Positions 47,501 to 61,940 of a stretch of 64,000 nt of DNA are shown here, piece after piece (position 1 is the first letter of the stretch; each line of letters opens with the position of its first letter). Source of the DNA: Cichorium intybus (Eukaryota; Streptophyta; Magnoliopsida; Asterales; Asteraceae); assembly GCA_023525715.1 (NCBI GenBank), contig JAKNSD010000073.1:146062-210061 (forward strand), in the 5' to 3' direction. Below the pieces are notes generated by a model. It was given only the letters and a program-made list of their open reading frames with translations. It did no database searches and was not told the origin of the DNA. The translations under genes and the position numbers were made by a program.

Positions 47501-50500
47501 AATTTTGAATTTTTTAATGATATTTTTTCTGTTATTTTTAACAATTTGTCGTGTACCCCGGTACATGAAAAATTCTTAATTTTTCAATTTTTGTAAAATT
47601 CAAAAATTACCTATAATTACACTTTGTGATCATTTTAAACATTTTTGGTGTACCTGGGTTCATGAGAAACTCCTTAAATTTTGAATTTTTTAATGATATT
47701 TTTTCTGTTATTTTTAACAATTTGTCGTGTACTCCGGTACATGAAAAATTCTTAATTTTTGAATTTTTGTAAAATTCAAAAATTACCTATAATTACACTT
47801 TGTGATCATTTTAAACATTTTTGGTGTACCTGGGTTCATGAGAAACTCCTTAAATTTTGAATTTTTAATGATATTTTTCTGTTATTTTTAACAATTTTTC
47901 GTGTACCCCGGTACATGAAAAATTCTTAATTTTTGAATTTTATTAAAATTCAAAAATTACCTATAATTACACTTTGTGATCATTTTAAAACATTTCTGGT
48001 GTAGCTGTGTTCATGAGAAACTCCTTAATTTTTGAATTTTTAATGATATTTTTTCTGTAATTTTTAACAATTTGTCGTATACCCCGGCCGGTACATGAAA
48101 AATTCTTAATTTTTCAATTTTTGTAAAATTCAAAAATTACCTATAATTACACTTTGTGATCATTTTAAACATTTCTGGTGTACCTAGGTTCATGAGAAAC
48201 TCCTTAAATTTTGAATTTTTTAATGATATTTTTTCTGTTATTTTTAACAATTTGTCGTGTACCCCGGTACATGATAAATTCTTAATTTTTCAATTTTTGT
48301 AAAATTCAAAAATTACCTATAATTACACTTTAGGATCATTTTAAACATTTCTGGTGTAGCTGTGTTCATGAGAAACTCCTTAAATTTTGAAATTTTTAAT
48401 GATATTTTTCTCTTATTTTTAGCAATTTGTCGTGTACCCCGGTACATGAAAAATTCTTAATTTTTCAATTTTTGTAAAATTCAAAAATTACCTATAATTA
48501 CACTTTGTGATCATTTTAAACATTTCTGGTGTACCTGGGTTCATGAGAAACACCTTAAATTTTGAATTTTTTAATGATATTTTTTCTGTTATTTTTAACA
48601 ATTTGTCGTGTACTCCGGTACATGAAAAATTCTTAATTTTTGAATTTTTGTGAATTTCAAAAATTACCTATAATTACACTTTGTGATCATTTTAAATATT
48701 TTTGGTGTACCTGGGTTCATGAGAAACTCCTTTAATTTTGAATTTTTAATGATATTTTTCTGTTATTATTAACAATTTTTCGTGTACCCCGGTACATGAA
48801 AAATTCTTAATTTTTGAATTTTATTAAAATTCAAAAATTACCTATAATTACACTTTGTGATCATTTTAAAACATTTCTGGTGTAGCTGTGTTCATGAGAA
48901 ACTCCTTAATTTTTGAATTTTTAATGATATTTTTTCTGTAATTTTTAACAATTTGTCGTGTACCCCGGTACATGAAAAATTCTTAATTTTTCAATTTTTG
49001 TAAAATTCAAAAATTACCTATAATTACACTTTGTGATCATTTTAAACATTTTTGGTGTACCTGGGTTCATGAGAAACTCCTTAAATTTTGAATTTTTTAA
49101 TGATATTTTTTATGTTATTTTTAACAAATTGTCGTGTACCCCGGTACATGAAAAATTCTTAATTTTTCAATTTTTGTAAAATTCAAAAATTACCTATAAT
49201 TACACTTTGTGATCATTTTAAACATTTTTGGTGTACCTGGGTTCATGAGAAACTCCTTAAATTTTGAATTTTTTAATGATATTTTTTCTGTTATTTTTAA
49301 CAATTTGTCGTGTACTCCGGTACATGAAAAATTCTTAATTTTTGAATTTTTGTAAAATTCAAAAATTACCTATAATTACACTTTGAGATCATTTTAAACA
49401 TTTTTGGTGTACCTGGGTTCATGAGAAACTCCTTAAATTTTGAATTTTTTAATGATATTTTTCTGTTATTTTTAACAATTTTTCGTGAACCCCGGTACAT
49501 GAAAAATTCTTAATTTTTGAATTTTATTAAAATTCAAAAATTACCTATAATTAGACTTTGTGATCATTTTAAAACATTTATGGTGTACCTGGGTTCATGA
49601 GAAACTCCTTAAATTTTGAATTTTTTAATGATATTTTTCTGTTATTTTTAACAATTTGTCGTGTAACCCGGTACATGAAAAATTCTTAATTTTTCAATTT
49701 TTGTAAAATTCAAAAATTACCTATAATTACACTTTGTGATCATTTTAAACATTTTTGGTGTACCTGGGTTCATGAGAAACTCCTTAAATTTTGAATTTTT
49801 AATGATATTTTTCTGTTATTTTTAACAATTTTTCGTGTACCCCGGTACATGAAAATTTCTTAATTTTTGAATTTTATTAAAATTCAAAAATTACCTATAG
49901 TTACACTTTGTGATCATTTTAAAACATTTCTGGTGTAGCTGTGTTCATGAGAAACTCCTTAATTTTTGAATTTTTAATGATATTTTTTCTGTAATTTTTA
50001 ACAATTTGTCGTGTACCCCGATACATGAAAAATTCTTAATTTTTGAATTTTTGTAAAATTCAAAAATTACCTATAATTACACTTTATAATCATTTTAAAC
50101 ATTTCTAGTGTACCTGGGTTCATGAGAAACTCCTTAAATTTTGAATTTTTTAATGATATTTTTTCTGTTATTTTTAACAATTTGTCGTGTACCACGGTAC
50201 ATGAAAAATTCTTAATTTTTCAATTTTTGTAAAATTCAAAAATTACTTATAATTACACTTTGTGATCATTTTAAACATTTCTGGTGTACCTAGGTTCATG
50301 AGAAACTCCTTAAATTTTGAATTTTTTAATGATATTTTTTATGTTATTTTTAACAATTTGTCGTGTACCCCGGTACATGAAAAATTCTTAATTTTTGAAT
50401 TTTTGTAAAATTCAAAAATTATCTATAATTACACTTTATGATCATTTTAAACATTTCTGGTGTACCTGGGTCCATGAGAAACTCCTTAAATTTTGAATTT

Positions 50501-52700
50501 TTTAATGATATTTTTTCTGTTATTTTTAACAATTTCTCGTGTACCCCGGTACATGAAAAATTCTTAATTTTTCAATTTTTGTAAAATTCAAAAATTACCT
50601 ATAATTACACTTTATGATCATTTTAAACATTTCTGGTGTACCTAGGTTCATGAGAAACTCCTTAAATTTTGAATTTTTTAATGATATTTTTTCTGTTATT
50701 TTTAACAATTTGTCGTATACCCCGGTACATGAAAAATTCTTAATTTTTCAATTTTTGTAAAATTCAAAAATTACCTATAATTACACTTTGTGATCATTTT
50801 AAACATTTCTGGTGTACCTAGGTTCATGAGAAACTCCTTAAATTTTGAATTTTTTAATGATATTTTTTCTCTTATTTTTAACAATTTGTCGTGTACCCCG
50901 GTACATGAAAAATTCTTAATTTTTCAATTTTTGTAAAATTCAAAAATTACCTATAATTACACTTTGGAATCATTTTAAACATTTCTGGTGTAGCTGTGTT
51001 CATGAGAAACTCCTTAAATTTTGAAATTTTTAATGATATTTTCTCTTATTTTGAACAATTTGTCGTGTACCCTGGTACATGAAAAATTCTTAATTTTTCA
51101 ATTTTTGTAAAATTCAAAAATTACCTATAATTACACTTTGTGATCATTTTAAACATTTCTGGTGTACCTGGGTTCATGAGAAACACCTTAAATTTTGAAT
51201 TTTTTAATGATATTTTTTCTGTTATTTTTAACAATTTGTCGTGTACTCCGGTACATGAAAAAGTACTCCGGTACATGAAAAATTCTTAATTTTTGAATTT
51301 TTGTAAAATTCAAAAATTACCTATAATTACACTTTGTGATCATTTTAAACATTTCTGGTGTACCTGGGTTCATGAGAAACTCCTTAAATTTTGAATTTTT
51401 AATGATATTTTTCTGTTATTTTTAACAATTTTTCGTGTACCCCGGTACATGAAAAATTCTTAATTTTTGAATTTTATTAAAATTCAAAAATTACCTATAA
51501 TTACACTCTGTGATCATTTTAAAACATTTCTGGTGTAGCTGTGTTCATGAGAAACTCCTTAATTTTTGAATTTTTAATGATATTTTTTCTGTAATTTTTA
51601 ACAATTTGTCGTGTACCCCGGTACATGAAAAATTCTTAATTTTTCAATTTTTGTAAAATTCAAAAATTACCTATAATTACACTTTGTGATCATTTTAAAC
51701 ATTTCTGGTGTACCTGGGTTCATGAGAAACTCCTTAAATTTTGAATTTTTTAATGATATTTTTTCTGTTATTTTTAACAATTTGTCGTGTACTCCGGTAC
51801 ATGAAAAATTCTTAATTTTTTAATTTTTGTAAAATTCAAAAATTACCTATAATTACACTTTGTGATCATTTTAAACATTTTTGGTGTACCTGGGTTCATG
51901 AGAAACTCCTTAAATTTTGAATTTTTAATGATATTTTTCTGTTATTTTTAACAATTTTTCGTGTACCCCGGTACATGAAAAATTCTTAATTTTTGAATTT
52001 TATTAAAATTCAAAAATTACCTATAATTACACTTTGTGATCATTTTAAAACATTTCTGGTGTAGCTGTGTTCATGAGAAACTCCTTAATTTTTGAATTTT
52101 TAATGATATTTTTTCTGTAATTTTTAACAATTTGTCGTGTACCCCGGTACATGAAAAATTCTTAATTTTTCAATTTTTGTAAAATTCAAAAATTACCTAT
52201 AATTACACTTTGTGATCATTTTAAACATTTTTGGTGTACCTGGGTTCATGAGAAACTCCTTAAATTTTGAATTTTTAATGATATTTTTCTGTTATTTTTA
52301 ACAATTTTTTGTGTACCCCGGTACATGAAAATTTCTTAATTTTTGAATTTTATTAAAATTCAAAAATTACCTATAGTTACACTTTGTGATCATTTTAAAA
52401 CATTTCTGGTGTAGCTGTGTTCATGAGAAACTCCTTAATTTTTGAATTTTTAATGATATTTTTTCTGTAATTTTTAACAATTTGTCGTGTACCCCGATAC
52501 ATGAAAAATTCTTAATTTTTGAATTTTTGTAAAATTCAAAAATTACCTATAATTACACTTTATAATCATTTTAAACATTTCTAGTGTACCTGGGTTCATG
52601 AGAAACTCCTTAAATTTTGAATTTTTTAATGATATTTTTTCTGTTATTTTTAACAATTTGTCGTGTACCACGGTACATGAAAAATTCTTAATTTTTCAAT
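35550..52700 (+). repeat. Ladder of 2.5-4.1-kb higher-order repeats
   Basis: The CCACGG variant of the GTGTACC box occurs at 35561, 39093, 43158, 46501, 50192 and 52668 (spacings 3532, 4065, 3343, 3691, 2476, about 20, 23, 19, 21 and 14 monomers). The GATCAGTTTAAAC variant (38461, 42526, 45869) and the GTAACCC variant (38212, 42278, 45620, 49673) independently give 4065 and 3343. A multi-kb block with variable monomer number has been copied repeatedly. Confidence 0.8.
40360..40400 (+). repeat. 21-bp tandem duplication in one monomer
   Basis: The segment starting TGTAAAATTCAAAAATTAC occurs at 40360 and again at 40381. Its matching blocks near 44.4 and 47.8 kb lack it. It explains why the offset to the next block changes from 4065 bp upstream to 4044 bp downstream (CCGGCCGG at 40697 and 44741), so it arose after the block was copied, or was lost from the other copies. 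Confidence 0.8.
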
Positions 52701-55700
52701 TTTTGTAAAATTCAAAAATTACTTATAATTACACTTTGTGATCATTTTAAACATTTCTGGTGTAGCTGTGTTCATGAGAAACTCCTTAAATTTTGAAATT
52801 TTTAATGATATTTTCTCTTATTTTGAACAATTTGTCGTGTACCCTGGTACATGAAAAATTCTTAATTTTTCAATTTTTGTAAAATTCAAAAATTACCTAT
52901 AATTACACTTTGTGATCATTTTAAACATTTCTGGTGTACCTGGGTTCATGAGAAACTCCTTAAATTTTGAATTTTTTAATGATATTTTTTCTGTTATTTT
53001 TAACAATTTGTCGTGTACTCCGGTACATGAAAAAGTACTCCGGTACATGAAAAATTCTTAATTTTTGAATTTTTGTAAAATTCAAAAATTACCTATAATT
53101 ACACTTTGTGATCATTTTAAACATTTCTGGTGTACCTGGGTTCATGAGAAACTCCTTAAATTTTGAATTTTTAATGATATTTTTCTGTTATTTTTAACAA
53201 TTTTTCGTGTACCCCGGTACATGAAAAATTCTTAATTTTTGAATTTTATTAAAATTCAAAAATTACCTATAATTACACTCTGTGATCATTTTAAAACATT
53301 TCTGGTGTAGCTGTGTTCATGAGAAACTCCTTAATTTTTGAATTTTTAATGATATTTTTTCTGTAATTTTTAACAATTTGTCGTGTACCCCGGTACATGA
53401 AAAATTCTTAATTTTTCAATTTTTGTAAAATTCAAAAATTACCTATAATTACACTTTGTGATCATTTTAAACATTTCTGGTGTACCTGGGTTCATGAGAA
53501 ACTCCTTAAATTTTGAATTTTTTAATGATATTTTTTCTGTTATTTTTAACAATTTGTCGTGTACTCCGGTACATGAAAAATTCATAATTTTTTAATTTTT
53601 GTAAAATTCAAAAATTACCTATAATTACACTTTGTGATCATTTTAAACATTTTTGGTGTACCTGGGTTCATGAGAAACTCCTTAAATTTTGAATTTTTAA
53701 TGATATTTTTCTGTTATTTTTAACAATTTTTCGTGTACCCCGGTACATGAAAAATTCTTAATTTTTGAATTTTATTAAAATTCAAAAATTACCTATAATT
53801 ACACTTTGTGATCATTTTAAAACATTTCTGGTGTAGCTGTGTTCATGAGAAACTCCTTAATTTTTGAATTTTTAATGATATTTTTTCTGTACTTTTTAAC
53901 AATTTGTCGTGTACCCCGGTACATGAAAAATTCTTAATTTTTCAATTTTTTTAAAATTCAAAAATTACCTATAATTACACTTTGTGATCATTTTAAACAT
54001 TTCTGGTGTACCTGGGTTCATGAGAAACTCCTTAAATTTTGAATTTTTTAATGATATTTTTTCTGTTATTTTTAACAATTTGTCGTGTACTCCGGTACAT
54101 GAAAAATTCATAATTTTTTAATTTTTGTAAAATTCAAAAATTACCTATAATTACACTTTGTGATCATTTTAAACATTTTTGGTGTACCTGGGTTCATGAG
54201 AAACTCCTTAAATTTTGAATTTTTAATGATATTTTTCTGTTATTTTTAACAATTTTTCGTGTACCCCGGTACATGAAAAATTCTTAATTTTTGAATTTTA
54301 TTAAAATTCAAAAATTACCTATAATTACACTTTGTGATCATTTTAAAACATTTCTGGTGTAGCTGTGTTCATGAGAAACTCCTTAATTTTTGAATTTTTA
54401 ATGATATTTTTTCTGTAATTTTTAACAATTTGTCGTGTACCCCGGTACATGAAAAATTCTTAATTTTTCAATTTTTGTAAAATTCAAAAATTACCTATAA
54501 TTACACTTTCTGATCATTTTAAACATTTTTGGTGTACCTGGGTTCATGAGAAACTCCTTAAATTTTGAATTTTTTAATGATATTTTTTATGTTATTTTTA
54601 ACAATTTGTCGTGTACCCCGGTACATGAAAAATTCTTAATTTTTCAATTTTTGTAAAATTCAAAAATTACCTATAATTACACTTTGTGATCATTTTAAAC
54701 ATTTCTGGTGTACCTGGGTTCATGAGAAACTCCTTAAATTTTGAATTTTTTAATGATATTTTTCTGTTATTTTTAACAATTTGTCGTGTACCCCGGTACA
54801 TGAAAAATTCTTAATTTTTCAATTTTTGTAAAATTCAAAAATTACCTATAATTACACTTTGTGATCATTTTAAACATTTTTGGTGTACCTGGGTTCATGA
54901 GAAACTCCTTAAATTTTGAATTTTTTAATGATATTTTTTATGTTATTTTTAACAATTTGTCGTGTACCCCGGTACATGAAAAATTCTTAATTTTTAAATT
55001 TTTGTAAAATTCAAAAATTACCTATAATTACACTTTGGAATCATTTTAAACATTTCTGGTGTAGCTGTGTTCATGAGAAACTCCTTAAATTTTGAAATTT
55101 TTAATGATATTTTCTCTTATTTTGAACAATTTGTCGTGTACCCTGGTACATGAAAAATTCTTAATTTTTCAATTTTTGTAAAATTCAAAAATTACCTATA
55201 ATTACACTTTGTGATCATTTTAAACATTTCTGGTGTACCTGGGTTCATGAGAAACTCCTTAAATTTTGAATTTTTTAATGATATTTTTTCTGTTATTTTT
55301 AACAATTTGTCGTGTACTCCGGTACATGAAAAAGTACTCCGGTACATGAAAAATTCTTAATTTTTGAATTTTTGTAAAATTCAAAAATTACCTATAATTA
55401 CACTTTGTGATCATTTTAAACATTTCTGGTGTACCTGGGTTCATGAGAAACTCCTTAAATTTTGAATTTTTAATGATATTTTTCTGTTATTTTTAACAAT
55501 TTTTCGTGTACCCCGGTACATGAAAAATTCTTAATTTTTGAATTTTATTAAAATTCAAAAATTACCTATAATTACACTCTGTGATCATTTTAAAACATTT
55601 CTGGTGTAGCTGTGTTCATGAGAAACTCCTTAATTTTTGAATTTTTAATGATATTTTTTCTGTAATTTTTAACAATTTGTCGTGTACCCCGGTACATGAA

Positions 55701-55890
55701 AAATTCTTAATTTTTCAATTTTTGTAAAATTCAAAAATTACCTATAATTACACTTTGTGATCATTTTAAACATTTCTGGTGTACCTGGGTTCATGAGAAA
55801 CTCCTTAAATTTTGAATTTTTTAATGATATTTTTCCTGTTATTTTTAACAATTTGTCGTGTACTCCGGTACATGAAAAAGTACTCCGGTA
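51243..55890 (+). repeat. Monomers with a duplicated GTACTCCGGTACATG box
   Basis: An extra GTACTCCGGTACATGAAAAA unit stands beside the normal one at 51243, 53015, 55314 and 55860; a fifth copy is far away at 36612. Because such a duplication is unlikely to arise five times, the copies mark monomer blocks spread by unequal exchange or conversion, over as much as 14.6 kb. Confidence 0.75.
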
Positions 55891-57699
55891 CATGAAAAAT
55901 TCTTAATTTTTGAATTTTTGTAAAATTGAAAAATTACCTATAATTACACTTTGTGATCATTTTAAACATTTCTGGTGTACCTGGGTTCATGAGAAACTCC
56001 TTAAATTTTGAATTTTTAATGATATTTTTCTGTTATTTTTAACAATTTTTCGTGTACCCCGGTACATGAAAAATTCTTAATTTTTGAATTTTATTAAAAT
56101 TCAAAAATTACCTATAATTACACTCTGTGATCATTTTAAAACATTTCTGGTGTAGCTGTGTTCATGAGAAACTCCTTAATTTTTGAATTTTTAATGATAT
56201 TTTTTCTGTAATTTTTAACAATTTGTCGTGTACCCCGGTACATGAAAAATTCTTAATTTTTCAATTTTTGTAAAATTCAAAAATTACCTATAATTACACT
56301 TTGTGATCATTTTAAACATTTCTGGTGTACCTGGGTTCATGAGAAACTCCTTAAATTTTGAATTTTTTAATGATATTTTTTCTGTTATTTTTAACAATTT
56401 GTCGTGTACTCCGGTACATGAAAAATTCTTAATTTTTTAATTTTTTTTAAAATTCAAAAATTACCTATAATTACACTTTGTGATCATTTTAAACATTTTT
56501 GGTGTACCTGGGTTCATGAGAAACTCCTTAAATTTTGAATTTTTAATGATATTTTTCTGTTATTTTTAACAATTTTTCGTGTACCCCGGTACATGAAAAA
56601 TTCTTAATTTTTGAATTTTATTAAAATTCAAAAATTACCTATAATTACACTTTGTGATCATTTTAAAACATTTCTGGTGTAGCTGTGTTCATGAGAAACT
56701 CCTTAATTTTTGAATTTTTAATGATATTTTTTCTGTAATTTTTAACAATTTGTCGTGTACCCCGGTGCATGAAAAATTCTTAATTTTTCAATTTTTGTAA
56801 AATTCAAAAATTACCTATAATTACACTTTGTGATCATTTTAAACATTTTTGGTGTACCTGGATTCATGAGAAACTCCTTAAATTTTGAATTTTTTAATGA
56901 TATTTTTTATGTTATTTTTAACAATTTGTCGTGTACCCCGGTACATGAAAAATTCTTAATTTTTCAATTTTTGTAAAATTCAAAAATTACCTATAATTAC
57001 ACTTTGTGATCATTTTAAACATTTCTGGTGTACCTGGGTTCATGAGAAACTCCTTAAATTTTGAATTTTTTAATGATATTTTTTCTGTTATTTTTAACAA
57101 TTTGTCGTGTACTCCGGTACATGAAAAATTCTTAATTTTTTAATTTTTGTAAAATTCAAAAATTACCTATAATTACACTTTGAGATCATTTTAAACATTT
57201 TTGGTGTACCTGGGTTCATGAGAAACTCCTTAAATTTTGAATTTTTTAATGATATTTTTCTGTTATTTTTAACAATTTTTCGTGAACCCCGGTACATGAA
57301 AAATTCTTAATTTTTGAATTTTATTAAAATTCAAAAATTACCTATAATTAGACTTTGTGATCATTTTAAAACATTTCTGGTGTACCTGGGTTCATGAGAA
57401 ACTCCTTAAATTTTGAACTTTTTAATGATATTTTTTCTGTTATTTTTAACAATTTGTCGTGTAACCCGGTACATGAAAAATTCTTAATTTTTCAATTTTT
57501 GTAAAATTCAAAAATTACCTATAATTACACTTTGTGATCATTTTAAACATTTCTGGTGTACCTAGGTTCATGAGAAACTCCTTAAATTTTGAATTTTTTA
57601 ATGATATTTTTTATGTTATTTTTAACAATTTGTCGTGTATCCCGGTACATGAAAAATTCTTAATTTTTGAATTTTTGTAAAATTCAAAAATTACCTATA

Positions 57700-60480
57700 A
57701 TTACACTTTATGATCAGTTTAAACATTTCTGGTGTACCTGGGTTCATGATAAACTTCTTAAATTTTGAATTTTTAATGATATTTTTTCTGTTATTTTTAA
57801 CAATTTGTCGTGTACCCCGGTACATGAAAAATTCTTAATTTTTGAATTTTATTATAATTCAAAAATTACCTATAATTACACTTTGTGATCATTTTAAAAC
57901 ATTTCTGGTGTAGTTGTGTTCATGAGAAACTACTTAAATTTTGAATTTTTAATGATATTTTTTCTGTAATTTTTAACAATTTGTCGTGTACCCCGTACAT
58001 GAAAAATTCTTAAATTTTCAATTTTTGTAAAATTCAAAAATTTCTGGTGTATCTAGGTTCATGAGAAACTCCTTAAATTTTGAATTTTTTAATCATATTT
58101 TTTCTGTTATTTTTAACAATTTGTCGTGTACCCCGGTACATGAAAAATTCTTAATTTTTGAATTTTTGTAAAATTCAAAAATTACCTATAATTACACTTT
58201 GTGATTATTTTAAACATTTCTGGTGTACCTAGGTTCATGAGAAACTCCTTAAATTTTGAATTTTTTAATGATATTTTTTCTGTTATTTTTAACAATTTTT
58301 CGTGTTCCCCGGTACATGCAAAATTCTTAATTTTTCAATTTTTGTAAAATTCAAAAATTACCTATAATTACAATTTGTGATCATTTTAAACATTTCTGTT
58401 GTACCTAGGTTTATGAGAAACTCCTTAAATTTTGAATTTTTTAATGATACTTTTTCTGTTATTTTTAACAATTTGTCGTGTACCCCGGTACATGAAATAT
58501 TCTTAATTTTTCAATTTTTGTAAAATTCAAAAATTACCTATAATTACACTTTGTGATCATTTTAAACTTTTCTGGTGTACCTAGGTTCATGAGAAACTCC
58601 TTAAATTTTGAATTTTTTAATGATATTTTTCTGTTATTTTTAACAATTTGTCGTATACGCCGGTACATGAAAAATTCTTAATTTTTCAATTTTTGTAAAA
58701 TTCAAAAATTACCTATAATTACACTTTATGATCATTTTAAACATTTCTGGTGTACCTAGGTTCATGAGAAACTCCTTAAATTTTGAATTTTTTAATGATA
58801 TTTTTTCTGTTATTTTTAACAATTTGTCGTGTAACCAGGTATATGAAAAATTCTTAATTTTTCAATTTTTGTAAAATTCAAAAATTACCTATAATTACAC
58901 TTTGTGGTCATTTTAAACATTTCTGGTGTACCTAGGTTCATGAGAAACTCCTTAAATTTTGAATTTTTTTAATGATATTTTTTCTGTTATTTTTAACAAT
59001 TTGTCGTGTACCCCGGTACATGAAAAATTCTTAATTTTTGAATTTTTGTAAAATTCAAAAATTAACTATAATTACACTTTATGATCATTTTAAACATTTC
59101 TGGTATACCTGGGTTCATGAGAAACTCCTTAAATTTTGAATTTTTTAATGATATTTTTCTGTTATTTTTAACAATATGTCGTGTACCCCGGTACATGAAA
59201 AATTCATAATTTTTGAATTTTATTAAAATTCAAAAATTACATTTAATTACAATTTATTATCATTTTAAAACATTTATGGTGTAGCTGGGTTCATGAGAAA
59301 CTCCTTAAATTTTGAATTTTTAATGATATTTTTTCTGTTATTTTTAACATTTTGTCGTGTACCCCGGTACATGAAAAATTCTTAATTTTTCAATTTTTGT
59401 AAAATTCAAAAATTACCTATAATTACACTTTGTGATCATTTTAAACATTTCTGGTGTACCTAGGTTCATGAGAAACTCCTTAAATTTTGAATTTTTTAAT
59501 GATATTTTTTCTGTTATTTTTAACAATTTGTCGTGTACCCCGGTACATGAAAAATTCTTAATTTTTGAATTTTTGTAAAATTCAAAAATTACCTATAATT
59601 ACACTTTATGATCAGTTTAAACATTTCTGGTGTACCTGGGTTCATGATAAACTTCTTAAATTTTGAATTTTTAATGATATTTTTTCTGTTATTTTTAACA
59701 ATTTGTCGTGTACCCCCGGTACATGAAAAATTCTTAATTTTTGAATTTTATTATAATTCAAAAATTACCTATAATTACACTTTGTGATCATTTTAAAACA
59801 TTTCTGGTGTAGTTGTGTTCATGAGAAACTACTTAAATTTTGAATTTTTAATGATATTTTTTCTGTAATTTTTAACAATTTGTCGTGTACCCCGTACATG
59901 AAAAATTCTTAAATTTTCAATTTTTGTAAAATTCAAAAATTTCTGGTGTATCTAGGTTCATGAGAAACTCCTTAAATTTTGAATTTTTTAATGATATTTT
60001 TTCTGTTATTTTTAACAATTTGTCGTGTACCCCGGTACATGAAAAATTCTTAATTTTTGAATTTTTGTAAAATTCAAAAATTACCTATAATTACACTTTA
60101 TGATCAGTTTAAACATTTCTGGTGTACCTGGGTTCATGATAAACTTCTTAAATTTTGAATTTTTAATGATATTTTTTCTGTTATTTTTAACAATTTGTCG
60201 TGTACCCCGGTACATGAAAAATTCTTAATTTTTGAATTTTATTATAATTCAAAAATTACCTATAATTACACTTTGTGATCATTTTAAAACATTTCTGGTG
60301 TAGTTGTGTTCATGAGAAACTACTTAAATTTTGAATTTTTAATGATATTTTTTCTGTAATTTTTAACAATTTGTCGTGTACCCCGTACATGAAAAATTCT
60401 TAAATTTTCAATTTTTGTAAAATTCAAAAATTTCTGGTGTATCTAGGTTCATGAGAAACTCCTTAAATTTTGAATTTTTT
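57700..60480 (+). repeat. Three-monomer 491-bp unit with a truncated monomer
   Basis: A truncated monomer in which AAAAATT runs straight into TCTGGTGTATC, losing the ACCTATAATTACAC...TTTAAAC part, occurs with CCCCGTACAT at 57991, 59890 and 60381. The last two are 491 bp apart, matching two full monomers plus one of about 139 bp. The deletion joins two A/T-rich stretches of similar sequence. Confidence 0.75.
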
Positions 60481-61940
60481 AATGATATTTTTTCTGTTAT
60501 TTTTAACAATTTGTCGTGTACCCCGGTACATGAAAAATTCTTAATTTTTGAATTTTTGTAAAATTCAAAAATTACCTATAATTACACTTTATAATCATTT
60601 TAAACATTTCTGGTGTACCTGGGTTCATGAGAAACTCCTTAAATTTTGAATTTTTTAATGATATTTTTTCTGTTATTTTTAACAATTTGTCGTGTACCCC
60701 GGTACATGAAAAATTCATAATTTTTGAATTTTTGTAAAATTCAAAAATTATCTATAATTACACTTTATGATCATTTTAAACATTTCTGGTGTACCTGGGT
60801 TCATGAGAAACTCCTTAAATTTTGAAATTTTTGATGATATTTTTTCTGTTATTTTTAACAATTTGTCGTGTACCCCGGTACATGAAAAATTCTTAATTTT
60901 TCAATTTTTGTGAAATTCAAAAATTACCTATAATTACACTTTGTGATCATTTTAAACATTTCTGGTGTACCCAGGTTCATGAGAAACTCCTTAAATTTTG
61001 AATTTTTTAATGATATTTTTTCTGTTATTTTTAACAATTTGTCGTGTACCCCGGTACATGAAAAATTCTTAATTTTTCAATTTTTGTAAAATTCAAAAAT
61101 TACCTATAATTACAGTTTGTGATCATTTTAAACATTTCTGGTGTACCTAGGTTCATGAGAAACTCCTTAAATTTTGAATTTTTTAATGATATTTTTTCTG
61201 TTATTTTTAACAATTTGTCGTATACCCCGGTACATGAAAAATTCTTAATTTTTCAATTTTTGTAAAATTCAAAAATTACCTATAATTACACTTTGTGATC
61301 ATTTTAAACATTTCTGGTGTACCTAGGTTCATGAGAAACTCCTTAAATTTTGAATTTTTTAATGATATTTTTTCTGTTATTTTTAACAATTTGTCGTGTA
61401 CCCCGGTACTTGAAAAATTCTTAATTTTTGAATTTTTGTAAAATTCAAAAATTACCTATAATTACACTTTATAATCATTTTAAACATTTCTGGTGTACCT
61501 GGGTTCATGAGAAACTCCTTAAATTTTGAATTTTTTAATGATATTTTTTCTGTTATTTTTAACAATTTGTCGTGTACCCCGGTACATGAAAAATTCATAA
61601 TTTTTGAATTTTTGTAAAATTCAAAAATTATCTATAATTACACTTTATGATCATTTTAAACATTTCTGGTGTACCTGGGTTCATGAGAAACTCCTTAAAT
61701 TTTGAAATTTTTGAAGATATTTTTTCTGTTATTTTTAACAATTTGTCGTGTACCCCGGTACATGAAAAATTCTTAATTTTTCAATTTTTGTGAAATTCAA
61801 AAATTACCTATAATTACACTTTGTGATCATTTTAAACATTTCTGGTGTACCCAGGTTCATGAGAAACTCCTTAAATTTTGAATTTTTTAATGATATTTTT
61901 TCTGTTATTTTTAACAATTTGTCGTGTACCCCGGTTCATG
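60480..61940 (+). repeat. Five-monomer (880-bp) tandem duplication
   Basis: Rare variants recur 880 bp apart: TTTGAAATTTTTGA at 60821 and 61701, a GTGAAATTC form of the hairpin in both, and GTGTACCCAGG shortly after each. 880 bp is five monomers of 176. Copies are about 60.48-61.06 and 61.36-61.94 kb, and differ at single bases. Confidence 0.75.
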
